6,783 nt of DNA, taken from the NCBI GenBank assembly GCA_001872995.1, contig MNXO01000036.1, forward strand, positions 1 to 6,783, in the 5' to 3' direction. Positions 1 to 6,669 of this stretch are shown in pieces. Each line of letters opens with the position of its first letter. The first letter of the stretch is position 1. Under the pieces are notes generated by a model that saw nothing but the letters and a program-made list of their open reading frames with translations, made no database searches and was not told the DNA's origin. Both the position numbers and the translations under genes were made by a program. This DNA is from Bacteroidetes bacterium CG2_30_32_10. GTDB taxonomy: Bacteria; Bacteroidota; Bacteroidia; Bacteroidales; CG2-30-32-10.

Positions 1-101
1 TCAAAATAAAAATTGATAGACCAATTAATTTAGCCTAATAGAATTAAGGTGCATTAATCTAAAAACACCTCGCTGTAATAGTTCTTGTTTTGTGGAAGGT
101 A

Positions 102-376
102 TTACATTTTAGCAACTACATTTTCGTCAACCAAAATTCTACCGCAATATTCGCAAACAATAATTTTTTTGTGCATACGAATGTCCATTTGTTTTTGAGG
201 TGGAATTTTGTTAAAGCAACCGCCACAAGCATCTCTTTCAATTTGAACTACAGCTAAACCGTTTCTTGCATTTTTCCTAATTCTTTTTTAGGCAGTTAAA
301 AATCTTTCTTCAACAATGGTTTGGTTTTGAAGTGATTTTTCTAATAATTCTTTTTGAATTCTTCATTTTCCTGCAT
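102..376 (-). pseudogene. Remnant of a C4-type zinc-ribbon protein gene (C-terminal part only)
   Basis: On the minus strand, 287 down to 102 encodes a 61-residue tail with the features of the Bacteroidota C4 zinc-ribbon family (coiled-coil N-terminus plus C-terminal zinc ribbon, often described as a nucleic-acid-binding protein). It contains RIRKNARNGLAVVQ, then CGGC, IPPQ, CEYC and GRILVDENV, followed by TAA at 102-104. All four zinc-binding cysteines are kept. Just upstream, codon 288-290 is TAA where I recall the family having tyrosine (A-Y-K-R-I-R). The same frame continues through recognisable helix sequence (QKELLEKS, TIVEERFLTA) up to about 359. A further in-frame stop lies at 363-365, and the plausible continuation (MQENEE, from ATG 374-376) is in another frame, so about one base appears lost near 355-360. 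Beyond it lies only the aldolase stop codon; the N-terminal half, normally well over 100 residues, is absent. Assembly error could explain the nonsense codon or the frameshift but not the missing half. No start codon would preserve both cysteine pairs. Confidence 0.75.
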
Positions 377-385
377 TTTTCTTTT

Positions 386-1357
386 TTAAGCCCTATTGTT
401 ACTGCCCAAAACATTTAATATTTTATGTTTATAAAGCTCAGTTAAAGCATCACGTGCTGGTCCTAAATATTTTCTTGGGTCAAATTCAGATGGTTTTTCA
501 ATAAAAACTTTACGAATAGCAGCAGTCATAGCAAGTCTGCCATCTGAATCAATATTCACTTTACAAACTGCTGATTTTGCAGCTTTTCGCAATTGTTCTT
601 CCGAAACGCCACAAGTGTTTTCTAATTTTCCACCATATTTATTAATTTCAGCAACTATATTTTGTGGAACTGATGAAGCACCATGCAAAACAATGGCAAA
701 GCCAGGAATGCGACGCTCAACTTCTTCGAGAATATCAAAACGTAATGGTGGCGGCAATTCGCCTGCTTTGGTTTTAAACTTAAAAGCGCCATGCGAAGTA
801 CCAATAGAAATTGCCAAGGAATCAACATTTGTACGTTTCACAAAATCTTCTACCTCTTCTGGTTTGGTGTAATGAGTATGCTCCGATGAAATTTCATCTT
901 CAATACCTGCCAATACTCCCAGTTCTGCTTCTACGGTAACATCAAACTGATGGGCATATTCTACCACTTTTTTTGTAAGCAATATATTTTCTTCATAAGG
1001 TAAATGGGAACCATCTATCATTACCGAAGAAAAACCTGTTTCAATGCACGACTTGGCTAATTCAAAGGAATCTCCGTGGTCAAGATGAAGCACAATAGGA
1101 ACTGCACATCCCATTTCTTTAGATAATTCAACTGCTCCTTTTGCCATATATTGTAGCATTGTTTGATTGGCATATTGTCTGGCTCCTTTAGATACTTGTA
1201 AAATAACAGGAGACTTTGTTTCAACACAAGCGGTAATTATCGCTTGCAATTGTTCCATATTATTAAAATTAAATGCCGGAATGGCGTATTTTCCTTGCAT
1301 TGCTTTCTTAAATAATTCTCTTGAGTTTACTAAACCTAGTTCTTTGTAGTGTATCAT
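386..1357 (-). CDS. fba: Class II fructose-1,6-bisphosphate aldolase
   Basis: This cytoplasmic zinc enzyme reversibly cleaves fructose 1,6-bisphosphate into dihydroxyacetone phosphate and glyceraldehyde 3-phosphate in glycolysis and gluconeogenesis. The 323 residues form one TIM-barrel domain of normal length (family about 305-335). Visible motifs are HLDHGDSFE (91-99; D93 the likely catalytic acid, H94 a zinc ligand), VEAELG with E145, GTSHG with zinc ligand H189, VLHGASS with zinc ligand H225, and KVNIDSDGR (266-274; N268 and D270 contact the substrate). The start MIHYKELGLVNSRELF fits the Bacteroides-type form of the enzyme, and the C-terminus (ILNVLGSNNRA) is complete. There is no Shine-Dalgarno sequence; the leader is AT-rich, as usual in this phylum. 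A TAAATTTG element at 1393-1400 on the minus strand, about 35 bases upstream, suggests its own promoter. The 152-base gap to lnt also argues against tight coupling. Downstream is only the zinc-ribbon remnant. Identification is essentially certain. Confidence 0.97.
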   Translation of the reverse strand: MIHYKELGLVNSRELFKKAMQGKYAIPAFNFNNMEQLQAIITACVETKSPVILQVSKGARQYANQTMLQYMAKGAVELSKEMGCAVPIVLHLDHGDSFELAKSCIETGFSSVMIDGSHLPYEENILLTKKVVEYAHQFDVTVEAELGVLAGIEDEISSEHTHYTKPEEVEDFVKRTNVDSLAISIGTSHGAFKFKTKAGELPPPLRFDILEEVERRIPGFAIVLHGASSVPQNIVAEINKYGGKLENTCGVSEEQLRKAAKSAVCKVNIDSDGRLAMTAAIRKVFIEKPSEFDPRKYLGPARDALTELYKHKILNVLGSNNRA

Positions 1358-1392
1358 AATTATATAGTTTAATTTATTTCTTTACTTTGGTT

Positions 1393-1400
1393 CAAATTTA
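1393..1400 (-). promoter_or_regulatory. Possible -7 element of the fba promoter
   Basis: Read on the minus strand this is TAAATTTG, an exact match to the Bacteroidota -7 consensus TAnnTTTG. It ends 35 bases before the fba ATG, which would give a leader of roughly 25-30 bases. I find no TTTG at the expected -33 spacing, only A/T-rich sequence, so the call rests on one short element in AT-rich DNA. Confidence 0.35.
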
Positions 1401-1509
1401 CATTTTTTATTTTACATTTCATTTATTTTAAAGAAAAATAATGATTTGTATTTATTGGAATGAAGTGAATATCATAAGGTAATTAGTGTATTTCAATCAT
1501 ATTGGCTTG

Positions 1510-3120
1510 TTAATGCTTTATTTTTCGCATAGCAAAAAGAATGATAAGACTCATTATACTTAAATAGCTGAGATATTGACAAATTCTACCAATATAATCT
1601 CCATATTTAACGTAAAATGTAAGGTAAGAGTTTGTATTTATATTGTTTTTCATTGCAGTTGCAGTCCACCATTCTGATTTTTCAATAATATCGCCACGTT
1701 GATTAATAAAGCATGAAATACCTGTATTTGCAGAACGGGCGATACTTCTTCTTGTTTCAATGGCTCGCAAACAAGCATAATCGAGATGTTGTTTATAACC
1801 AGCTGTATTTCCCCACCATCCATCATTTGTAATTATAAAAATAAGATTTGCTCCATTTATTATGTATTTTGAAACAAATTCTCCATAAGCCGATTCGTAG
1901 CAAATAACTGGAGCTATTTTTACCTTGTTTTCTCTTGATAAAAATACAGTACGTTCTTCTTGTATTCCGTAGCTTCCGGTACTGCCGCCCATATTAATAG
2001 CAAATTTTTCTAACGATTTAAATATTCGAGGAAATGGCATTTTTTCTACTCCAGGTACCAATTTACTCTTATGATACAATTGAATAGTTGATGTAGAATC
2101 TATCTGCATTGCAGTATTATAAATGTCATAAAAATAATTGTTTATAAGCGGATATTTTCGAGCTGTGAGTGTTTTCCCTTCACCATTTATAAACATTCTG
2201 TAGGAAGATAAACCTATTACAATCTTCAATTGAGGAAACGAATCTATTAATTTATTTAAACTATCGATACACCAAGCTTTTTTAATATGATTTTCCCAAA
2301 ATCCTTCAGGAATTGCAGTTTCTGGTCCAATAACATAATCAGTATTTATATCAACTTTAGTCTTTGCAAGGTTAATAATCTTTTGCAATTGTTCGACGGG
2401 CGGTATTGAGCCAAACTTTTCTTTGTATGGGTCAATATTAGGTTGTACTACAACAATTGAAACTGGATTTTTCTTTTCTTTGTAAGAATAGTAAATTAGT
2501 AAAGAAATTAATACAGGCAATGCCAATGCAAGAATTGTGATAATTTTTAATTTGGTTTTTAATATAGCTTTCTTTACAAAAGCTTCTTTTATAATGAAGT
2601 AAAACAATATATTTAAAATTAATACCCATAAAGTTCCACCTAAACAACCAGTGTACTCATACCATTGAATTAACTTAGGATATGCAGCAAATCCATTGCC
2701 AATATTTAGCCAGGGCCAAGACAAATCCCAGTCTAAAATCACAAACTCATAAGTAATCCAATAGAAAATTAAACTTAAATAGCTTTCTTTTCTGTTAAAT
2801 CTTCTTTTTGTAATGTGAAACAAATAGAAAGGAATGGTTAATAATAATGGATTTACAATAAGAGCCGAAAATCCACCAAAAATTGTTGATTTGAATATCC
2901 ACCATGTTGTAACTCCATTCCATACAAAGAAAGCAAGGTATGAATAGAGAAATATACTTGTTTTAGCATACTTTCCTTTGTTAGAGCATAACTCCTCTTC
3001 CACAAATAAAAGAGGAACAAAACCAAAAAACAATAAAATTGGGAATCCATAAGGAGGCCATCCCAGAAACATTATGATGCCTGATAAAATAGAGAGAAGT
3101 AATAATTTTCTTTTCTTCAT
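1510..3120 (-). CDS. lnt: Apolipoprotein N-acyltransferase (Lnt)
   Basis: Lnt is an integral inner-membrane enzyme that transfers an acyl chain from phospholipid to the N-terminal cysteine of diacylated lipoproteins, the last step of lipoprotein maturation. The 536 residues show the family architecture. Hydrophobic membrane segments occupy about 5-212 (roughly 5-20, 25-40, 55-75, 85-103, 115-132, 160-178, 195-212). A periplasmic nitrilase-like domain runs from about 220 to 500, and a final membrane helix from about 512 to 531. The nitrilase triad is intact: E267 in IGPETAIPEG, K351 in YHKSKLVPG, and C407 in APVICYES. E359 and Y408/E409 match further residues known to matter in the E. coli enzyme. 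The motif TNDGWWGNTAGYKQH (431-445) and the following RAIETRRS are also typical. The ATG at 3118-3120 begins 9 bases after the stop of the upstream serine hydrolase, so the two are probably co-transcribed from the promoter at 4704-4735. There is no Shine-Dalgarno sequence. No convincing terminator follows the stop. Confidence 0.96.
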   Translation of the reverse strand: MKKRKLLLLSILSGIIMFLGWPPYGFPILLFFGFVPLLFVEEELCSNKGKYAKTSIFLYSYLAFFVWNGVTTWWIFKSTIFGGFSALIVNPLLLTIPFYLFHITKRRFNRKESYLSLIFYWITYEFVILDWDLSWPWLNIGNGFAAYPKLIQWYEYTGCLGGTLWVLILNILFYFIIKEAFVKKAILKTKLKIITILALALPVLISLLIYYSYKEKKNPVSIVVVQPNIDPYKEKFGSIPPVEQLQKIINLAKTKVDINTDYVIGPETAIPEGFWENHIKKAWCIDSLNKLIDSFPQLKIVIGLSSYRMFINGEGKTLTARKYPLINNYFYDIYNTAMQIDSTSTIQLYHKSKLVPGVEKMPFPRIFKSLEKFAINMGGSTGSYGIQEERTVFLSRENKVKIAPVICYESAYGEFVSKYIINGANLIFIITNDGWWGNTAGYKQHLDYACLRAIETRRSIARSANTGISCFINQRGDIIEKSEWWTATAMKNNINTNSYLTFYVKYGDYIGRICQYLSYLSIMSLIILFAMRKIKH

Positions 3121-3129
3121 TTTTAGGTT

Positions 3130-4662
3130 TTATAGTATCTTCACAAATTCATACTCGGTAAATTCAACAAAATCGGCAACATGCAAGGTGAAAGATTTGA
3201 TTTTGTTGTTTTCAATTTTGAAAGGAATTACCTTGATCCCAAAACAAGGGTCATTGTAGGTACTTAAAAAACGATTGTTTCCAATATATTCGAGCGTAGC
3301 TTTTAATTTAGAATGATGTTCAAAAGTCATTATTAGTTTGGTTTTCTCTTTTGCAATACTTATTGTTCCATAGCTAATATTGGAATATTTGCCAGTATAG
3401 TTTTCTAAATCAATAGGAGGCTTTATGTTCATCTTTGTTGAGTCACGCCATTCCTTTACTTGGTTTGTTTCATCATCCATATTGCCTTTAAAATAAGAAT
3501 AATAAAGCTGACTATAATTGCGGTAAGGTAAATTAAGGTATGCATCAATTACTTCCCACTTCAATGCTTCGTAAAAAGCATTTTGATCGGTGTTGGTTAA
3601 AACAACAATTCCAAGATTTATTTCTGGCAATAGTGTTACGGAGGTAACAAATCCATTAACGCCACCAGTATGTGATACAATTTCTTTTCCTTCGTAATCG
3701 CATAATTCCCAACCTAGTGCATAAAGTTCGTAGTGAGAAGTATTGAAAGGAGTTCTTTTTCTGCCAACGATAGATTGGGGGTATCTTGTTTTTTTAATCA
3801 CTGCATTAGGAATAACCTGTTTGTCTTCGTATTTTCCATTGTTCAATTGACAAAGAATCCAATGGCTCATATCTTTTACAGATGAACAAATACTTGCTGC
3901 TGGTGCAAGATTGTCGATATTTGGGAATGGAATTACAAAAACAGAATCTGATACCATAGTATGAGCAGAGGCAATATTTTGTTGTTTGTTGATTTTAGAA
4001 GTAAGGGTAATGGTATTTTTCATATCTAGTGGTTCTAATATGCTTTTCTTAACAAAATCAGACCAAGAATCGCCACTTATATATTTGATACATTCGCCTG
4101 CAATCGCAAAGCCAGCATTGGTATATCCCCACTTGGTTCTAAAATCATAAATTGGGGTGAGTGAACCGAATTTTTTAATAACTTCTTCACTTGTTAAGTC
4201 TGACGTCCAATACATAAAATCTCCTTGAAAGGTTTCCATTCCAATTCTATGACACAGAATATCAGTAAGTGTAAGTTGTTTTGCAACCCAAGGGTCTTTC
4301 ATTGTAAAACCCGGTATCCATTTAATGACCTTATCATTCAAATTACACTTTTTATCATTTTCAAGCATCGCCATTGCGGTACCTGTGAAAGCCTTGGTGT
4401 TTGAACCAATTAGAAATAAAGTGTTTTCATCCACTTTATCTTGTTTGTTAAGTTCTTTAACACCATAACCTTTCATTAATGCAACTTTCCCATCTTTAAT
4501 AATACAAACTGCAACGCCAGGTATCTTCCAAGTTTTTAAGGAACGTTCAACATAAACATCAATGCTATCTTTAATAAATGAGGGTGTGTTTTTTAACGAT
4601 TGCGAATACAGTGTGCTTGAGCAAATAGCAGCAAACAATGTTACCAATAACTTTGTTTTCAT
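3130..4662 (-). CDS. Secreted S12-family serine hydrolase (class C beta-lactamase/esterase-like) with C-terminal DUF3471-like domain
   Basis: This is a 510-residue penicillin-binding-protein-like serine hydrolase. Residues 1-20 form a signal peptide (K2/K4, hydrophobic 5-14, likely cleavage near LYS|QS). C14 does not sit in a proper lipobox because isoleucine precedes it, so a lipoprotein is unlikely. The catalytic domain, about 30-380, carries the three family motifs: S87-N-T-K90 (nucleophile and general base), Y180-T-N182, and H331-T-G333 in place of the KTG box, the pattern of the wider Beta-lactamase (PF00144) family rather than a resistance-type AmpC. Residues about 415-505 resemble the DUF3471 beta-barrel often attached to these proteins (YTGKYSNISYGTISI, VADFVEFTEYE). 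The product should be periplasmic or extracellular. The substrate cannot be read from sequence; peptide amidase, D-amino-acid peptidase or esterase activity are all possible. It has a strong promoter upstream and lies 9 bases before lnt, which suggests an envelope-related transcription unit. I see no basis for calling it an antibiotic-resistance gene. Confidence 0.9.
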   Translation of the reverse strand: MKTKLLVTLFAAICSSTLYSQSLKNTPSFIKDSIDVYVERSLKTWKIPGVAVCIIKDGKVALMKGYGVKELNKQDKVDENTLFLIGSNTKAFTGTAMAMLENDKKCNLNDKVIKWIPGFTMKDPWVAKQLTLTDILCHRIGMETFQGDFMYWTSDLTSEEVIKKFGSLTPIYDFRTKWGYTNAGFAIAGECIKYISGDSWSDFVKKSILEPLDMKNTITLTSKINKQQNIASAHTMVSDSVFVIPFPNIDNLAPAASICSSVKDMSHWILCQLNNGKYEDKQVIPNAVIKKTRYPQSIVGRKRTPFNTSHYELYALGWELCDYEGKEIVSHTGGVNGFVTSVTLLPEINLGIVVLTNTDQNAFYEALKWEVIDAYLNLPYRNYSQLYYSYFKGNMDDETNQVKEWRDSTKMNIKPPIDLENYTGKYSNISYGTISIAKEKTKLIMTFEHHSKLKATLEYIGNNRFLSTYNDPCFGIKVIPFKIENNKIKSFTLHVADFVEFTEYEFVKIL

Positions 4663-4703
4663 GGATTAGTTTTTAAATACATTTTAAATAAAATATTGCA
4701 AAA

Positions 4704-4735
4704 CAAACCTACATAAAATTTAATGATTACACAAA
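4704..4735 (-). promoter_or_regulatory. Bacteroidota-type promoter (-33 TTTG, -7 TAGGTTTG) for the serine hydrolase/lnt unit
   Basis: On the minus strand TTTG occupies 4735-4732 and TAGGTTTG occupies 4711-4704, separated by 20 bases. Both boxes and the spacing match the primary sigma-factor promoter known from Bacteroides and Flavobacterium (TTTG, 19-21 bases, TAnnTTTG). Transcription would start near 4698, giving a leader of about 35 bases before the ATG at 4660-4662. No operator-like repeats are visible around it. Confidence 0.62.
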
Positions 4736-4825
4736 AATCCTTGATTTATTTATTTACGCTTTATTGAGAATAAATATTTTGTAGTTTTAAGGAAGAACAC
4801 TACTTTTACATCAAAATTAGAACCC

Positions 4826-5587
4826 TTGAACATTACTATATTAGGAAGCGGAACATCGCAAGGAGTACCAATTATTGCTTGTAATTGTGAAGTATGTCAA
4901 TCGAATGATATTAGAGATAACCGTTTAAGGTCTTCTATTATGATAGAGGAAAAAGGAAACACCTTTATTATTGATACTGGACCAGATTTTAGGCAACAAA
5001 TGCTTCGCGAAAACGTAAAAAAGATTGATGCCATTATAATTACGCATGGGCACAAAGACCATATTGGCGGATTGGATGATGTTAGAGCGTTTAATTTTAT
5101 TTTGCAGCGTCCCATTGATGTTTATGCCCGATTAAGCGTTCAGAAATTTATTAAAAATGATTTTTTTTATGCTTTTGCCAAAGATAAATATCCTGGTGTA
5201 CCTGAAATAAACCTTCATACAATCACTAAAAAACCTTTTAATATTAATGATATTGAAATTATTCCTATTGATGTTTTGCATTTTCACTTACCAGTGTTTG
5301 GCTATCGAATAGGAGATTTTTCTTATATTACTGATGCAAGCTATATTTCTGAAGCTGAAAAAGAAAAAATGAAAGGTTCTAAGGTAATTGTTATTAATGC
5401 ATTAAGGAAACGCCCTCATTATTCACATTTTAATTTAGAACAAGCAGTAAATATCTTAGAAGAGCTTAAACCAGAAATAGGATATTTAACACACATCAGC
5501 CACATGATGGGATTTCATGAAGAGGTAGAAAAAGAATTACCTAATTTTATTAAATTAGCTTACGATGGTTTAAAAATAACAATTTAA
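4826..5587 (+). CDS. PhnP-like metallo-beta-lactamase-fold hydrolase (putative cyclic phosphodiesterase)
   Basis: This 253-residue single-domain cytoplasmic enzyme has the MBL fold and is close in length to PhnP (about 250). The N-terminus MNITILGSGTSQGVPII is the family's first strand and loop. The di-metal site is complete: H74-G-H76-K-D78-H79, H154 in LHFHLPVFGYR, D170 in SYITD, and H223 in LTHISH. C19, C21 and C24 (CNCEVC) together with H226 reproduce the extra structural zinc site known in E. coli PhnP (three cysteines and one histidine). PhnP is a 5-phosphoribosyl 1,2-cyclic phosphate phosphodiesterase of phosphonate degradation. No phn gene is nearby, so the substrate here is unproven, and related proteins act on other phosphodiesters. 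The start is TTG at 4826: it aligns with the family start, and the frame upstream reaches a stop at 4742-4744 without any ATG. A weak TAGTTTTA (4782-4789) could be its -7 box. It is divergent from the serine hydrolase and convergent with porQ. Confidence 0.9.
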   Translation: MNITILGSGTSQGVPIIACNCEVCQSNDIRDNRLRSSIMIEEKGNTFIIDTGPDFRQQMLRENVKKIDAIIITHGHKDHIGGLDDVRAFNFILQRPIDVYARLSVQKFIKNDFFYAFAKDKYPGVPEINLHTITKKPFNINDIEIIPIDVLHFHLPVFGYRIGDFSYITDASYISEAEKEKMKGSKVIVINALRKRPHYSHFNLEQAVNILEELKPEIGYLTHISHMMGFHEEVEKELPNFIKLAYDGLKITI

Positions 5588-5608
5588 AATGCTTGTTAAA
5601 GCTATTTT
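5586..5608. terminator. Possible bidirectional terminator between the PhnP-like gene and porQ
   Basis: AAAAT-GCTT, loop GTTA, AAGC-(T)-ATTTT forms a hairpin of about nine pairs with one bulged T. It covers the end of the TAA stop of the plus-strand gene and the TAG stop of porQ. The A-rich left arm and T-rich right arm give a short U-run in either direction. Only four pairs involve the GCTT/AAGC core, so stability is modest. The convergent layout with a 14-base gap makes a shared terminator reasonable. Confidence 0.4.
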
Positions 5609-6669
5609 CCTTTCTTTATAAAATTTGAAAGGTTTGTTGTTATTGTTAAAGTGTTTGGAGAATTAGATAAATGTTGTTTAGAACGTGCAAAACTAAACTG
5701 GAAATATGAAATTCTTAAACCAAATCCCCAAGAAAAGCCAACAGTAGAACCTTTAGATTCTATTTTCATTTCTTTTCTTCTTTGATAATTGTAACCTAAG
5801 CGAAAATTTAAATTTTTAGAAAGCAACATTTCTCCACCAAACACAAAATGTCGCATCACTTTATCAGCTATGTCCGAAACTCTTTGAGGACTAGTGGGCT
5901 CATTGGTTAAAGGGTCAACACTTGGCGTAACTCCCACAGAGCTTTCATAAGTTAAATCAAACTTTTCTAGATGAGTAGCCACTACTGATAAGCGAAATGG
6001 TACATGTTTTAATCTTTTTGAAAGTCCTATTTGTATTTCGAAAGGTAATCGTTCGTAATTGCCTTCAGTATATGGTTTAATTTGTCTGCCAATGTTTGAA
6101 AAAAGAAGACTGGCAGTAAAATTATTTTTGGGATTATTGTAAGTTCCCGCTACATCAACTGCAACACCTGATGATGAGTATTTTTCTAACTTAGAATAAA
6201 TTCCTTTCAGATTAGCACCAATAGAAAATGTTGAATCTAATGATTTACCCCAACCAATATTCATACAATAATCAGCCGCAGTGAAATTTCCTAAATTTTG
6301 ACCAGTTTCATCAGCAAGTACAAACTTTCCATAATTAAGATATTGTGCACCTCCAGTAAAACTGCCTACTTTTTTGAATGTTTTAGAATAAAGGGCATAT
6401 CCGTAATTTATATCCGCAAAATAATCAACAAAACTGAAAGAAAGATGATTATTCATCGCTTCATTAATTAATGAAGGATTAACCAATGCTAAATTAATAT
6501 CATTGTCTTGGATGGCAAATGCATGCCCACCCATTGCAGTTATACGAGCAGAGTTAGATAAATTAAGAAAGCTATAAGTGCTATTTCCGCCAATTTGTGC
6601 TTGTGTTTTAATACCTGTAATTAAACAAGTTATAGAAATGATTGCAAAAATAAATGATGTTTTTTTCAC
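5602..6669 (-). CDS. porQ: Type IX secretion system protein PorQ
   Basis: PorQ is an outer-membrane beta-barrel protein of the type IX secretion (Por) system. In Porphyromonas it works with PorU, PorV and PorZ in the surface attachment complex that processes cargo and anchors it to the outer membrane. The 355 residues begin with a signal peptide (KK at 2-3, hydrophobic core about 5-20, likely cleavage TQA24|Q25). The mature part starts with the family hallmark GGNSTYSFLNLSNSAR (27-42), followed by TAMGG, ALVNPSLIN, YFADINYGY and GGAQYLNYGKF (106-116). The C-terminal half alternates amphipathic strands (FVFGGEMLLSKNLNFRLGYNYQRR, 275-298), ending in a short basic tail. The length is normal. The start is GTG at 6667-6669: it places the signal peptide exactly, and the next in-frame methionine is residue 46. 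Upstream the frame stays open, without ATG, to the window edge. An ATG two bases upstream is out of frame and meets TGA at once. There is no Shine-Dalgarno sequence. No other por genes are in the window, which is usual for this family. Confidence 0.9.
   Translation of the reverse strand: MKKTSFIFAIISITCLITGIKTQAQIGGNSTYSFLNLSNSARITAMGGHAFAIQDNDINLALVNPSLINEAMNNHLSFSFVDYFADINYGYALYSKTFKKVGSFTGGAQYLNYGKFVLADETGQNLGNFTAADYCMNIGWGKSLDSTFSIGANLKGIYSKLEKYSSSGVAVDVAGTYNNPKNNFTASLLFSNIGRQIKPYTEGNYERLPFEIQIGLSKRLKHVPFRLSVVATHLEKFDLTYESSVGVTPSVDPLTNEPTSPQRVSDIADKVMRHFVFGGEMLLSKNLNFRLGYNYQRRKEMKIESKGSTVGFSWGFGLRISYFQFSFARSKQHLSNSPNTLTITTNLSNFIKKGK

Noticed and set aside
47..70. AGGTG ... CACCT inverted repeat with a 14-base loop downstream of the zinc-ribbon remnant, considered as a terminator or repeat element
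   Set aside because: Only five to six pairs, a long loop and no U-run after it in either direction. A repeat-family claim would need genome-wide matches, which I cannot check.
1..101. Minus-strand open stretch reading PSTKQELLQRGVFRLM, considered as a second gene remnant
   Set aside because: About 24 codons, no family recognised, no start with a leader. Chance open frame in AT-rich DNA is as likely.
615..872. Plus-strand 85-codon open frame inside fba
   Set aside because: Antisense shadow of the conserved aldolase coding sequence; its protein resembles nothing and contains the complements of the active-site codons.
1358..1509. Spacer between lnt and fba searched for a small RNA, riboswitch or lnt terminator
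   Set aside because: No stable stem followed by a U-run and no known riboswitch core; only A/T runs and the possible fba -7 box.
3130..4662. Serine hydrolase as an AmpC-type antibiotic-resistance beta-lactamase
   Set aside because: It has HTG instead of KTG and an extra DUF3471-like domain and is 510 residues long. This fits the broad S12 family, not a resistance enzyme.
4897..5115. Minus-strand 72-codon open frame inside the PhnP-like gene
   Set aside because: Antisense shadow across the metal-binding motif of a clearly real gene.
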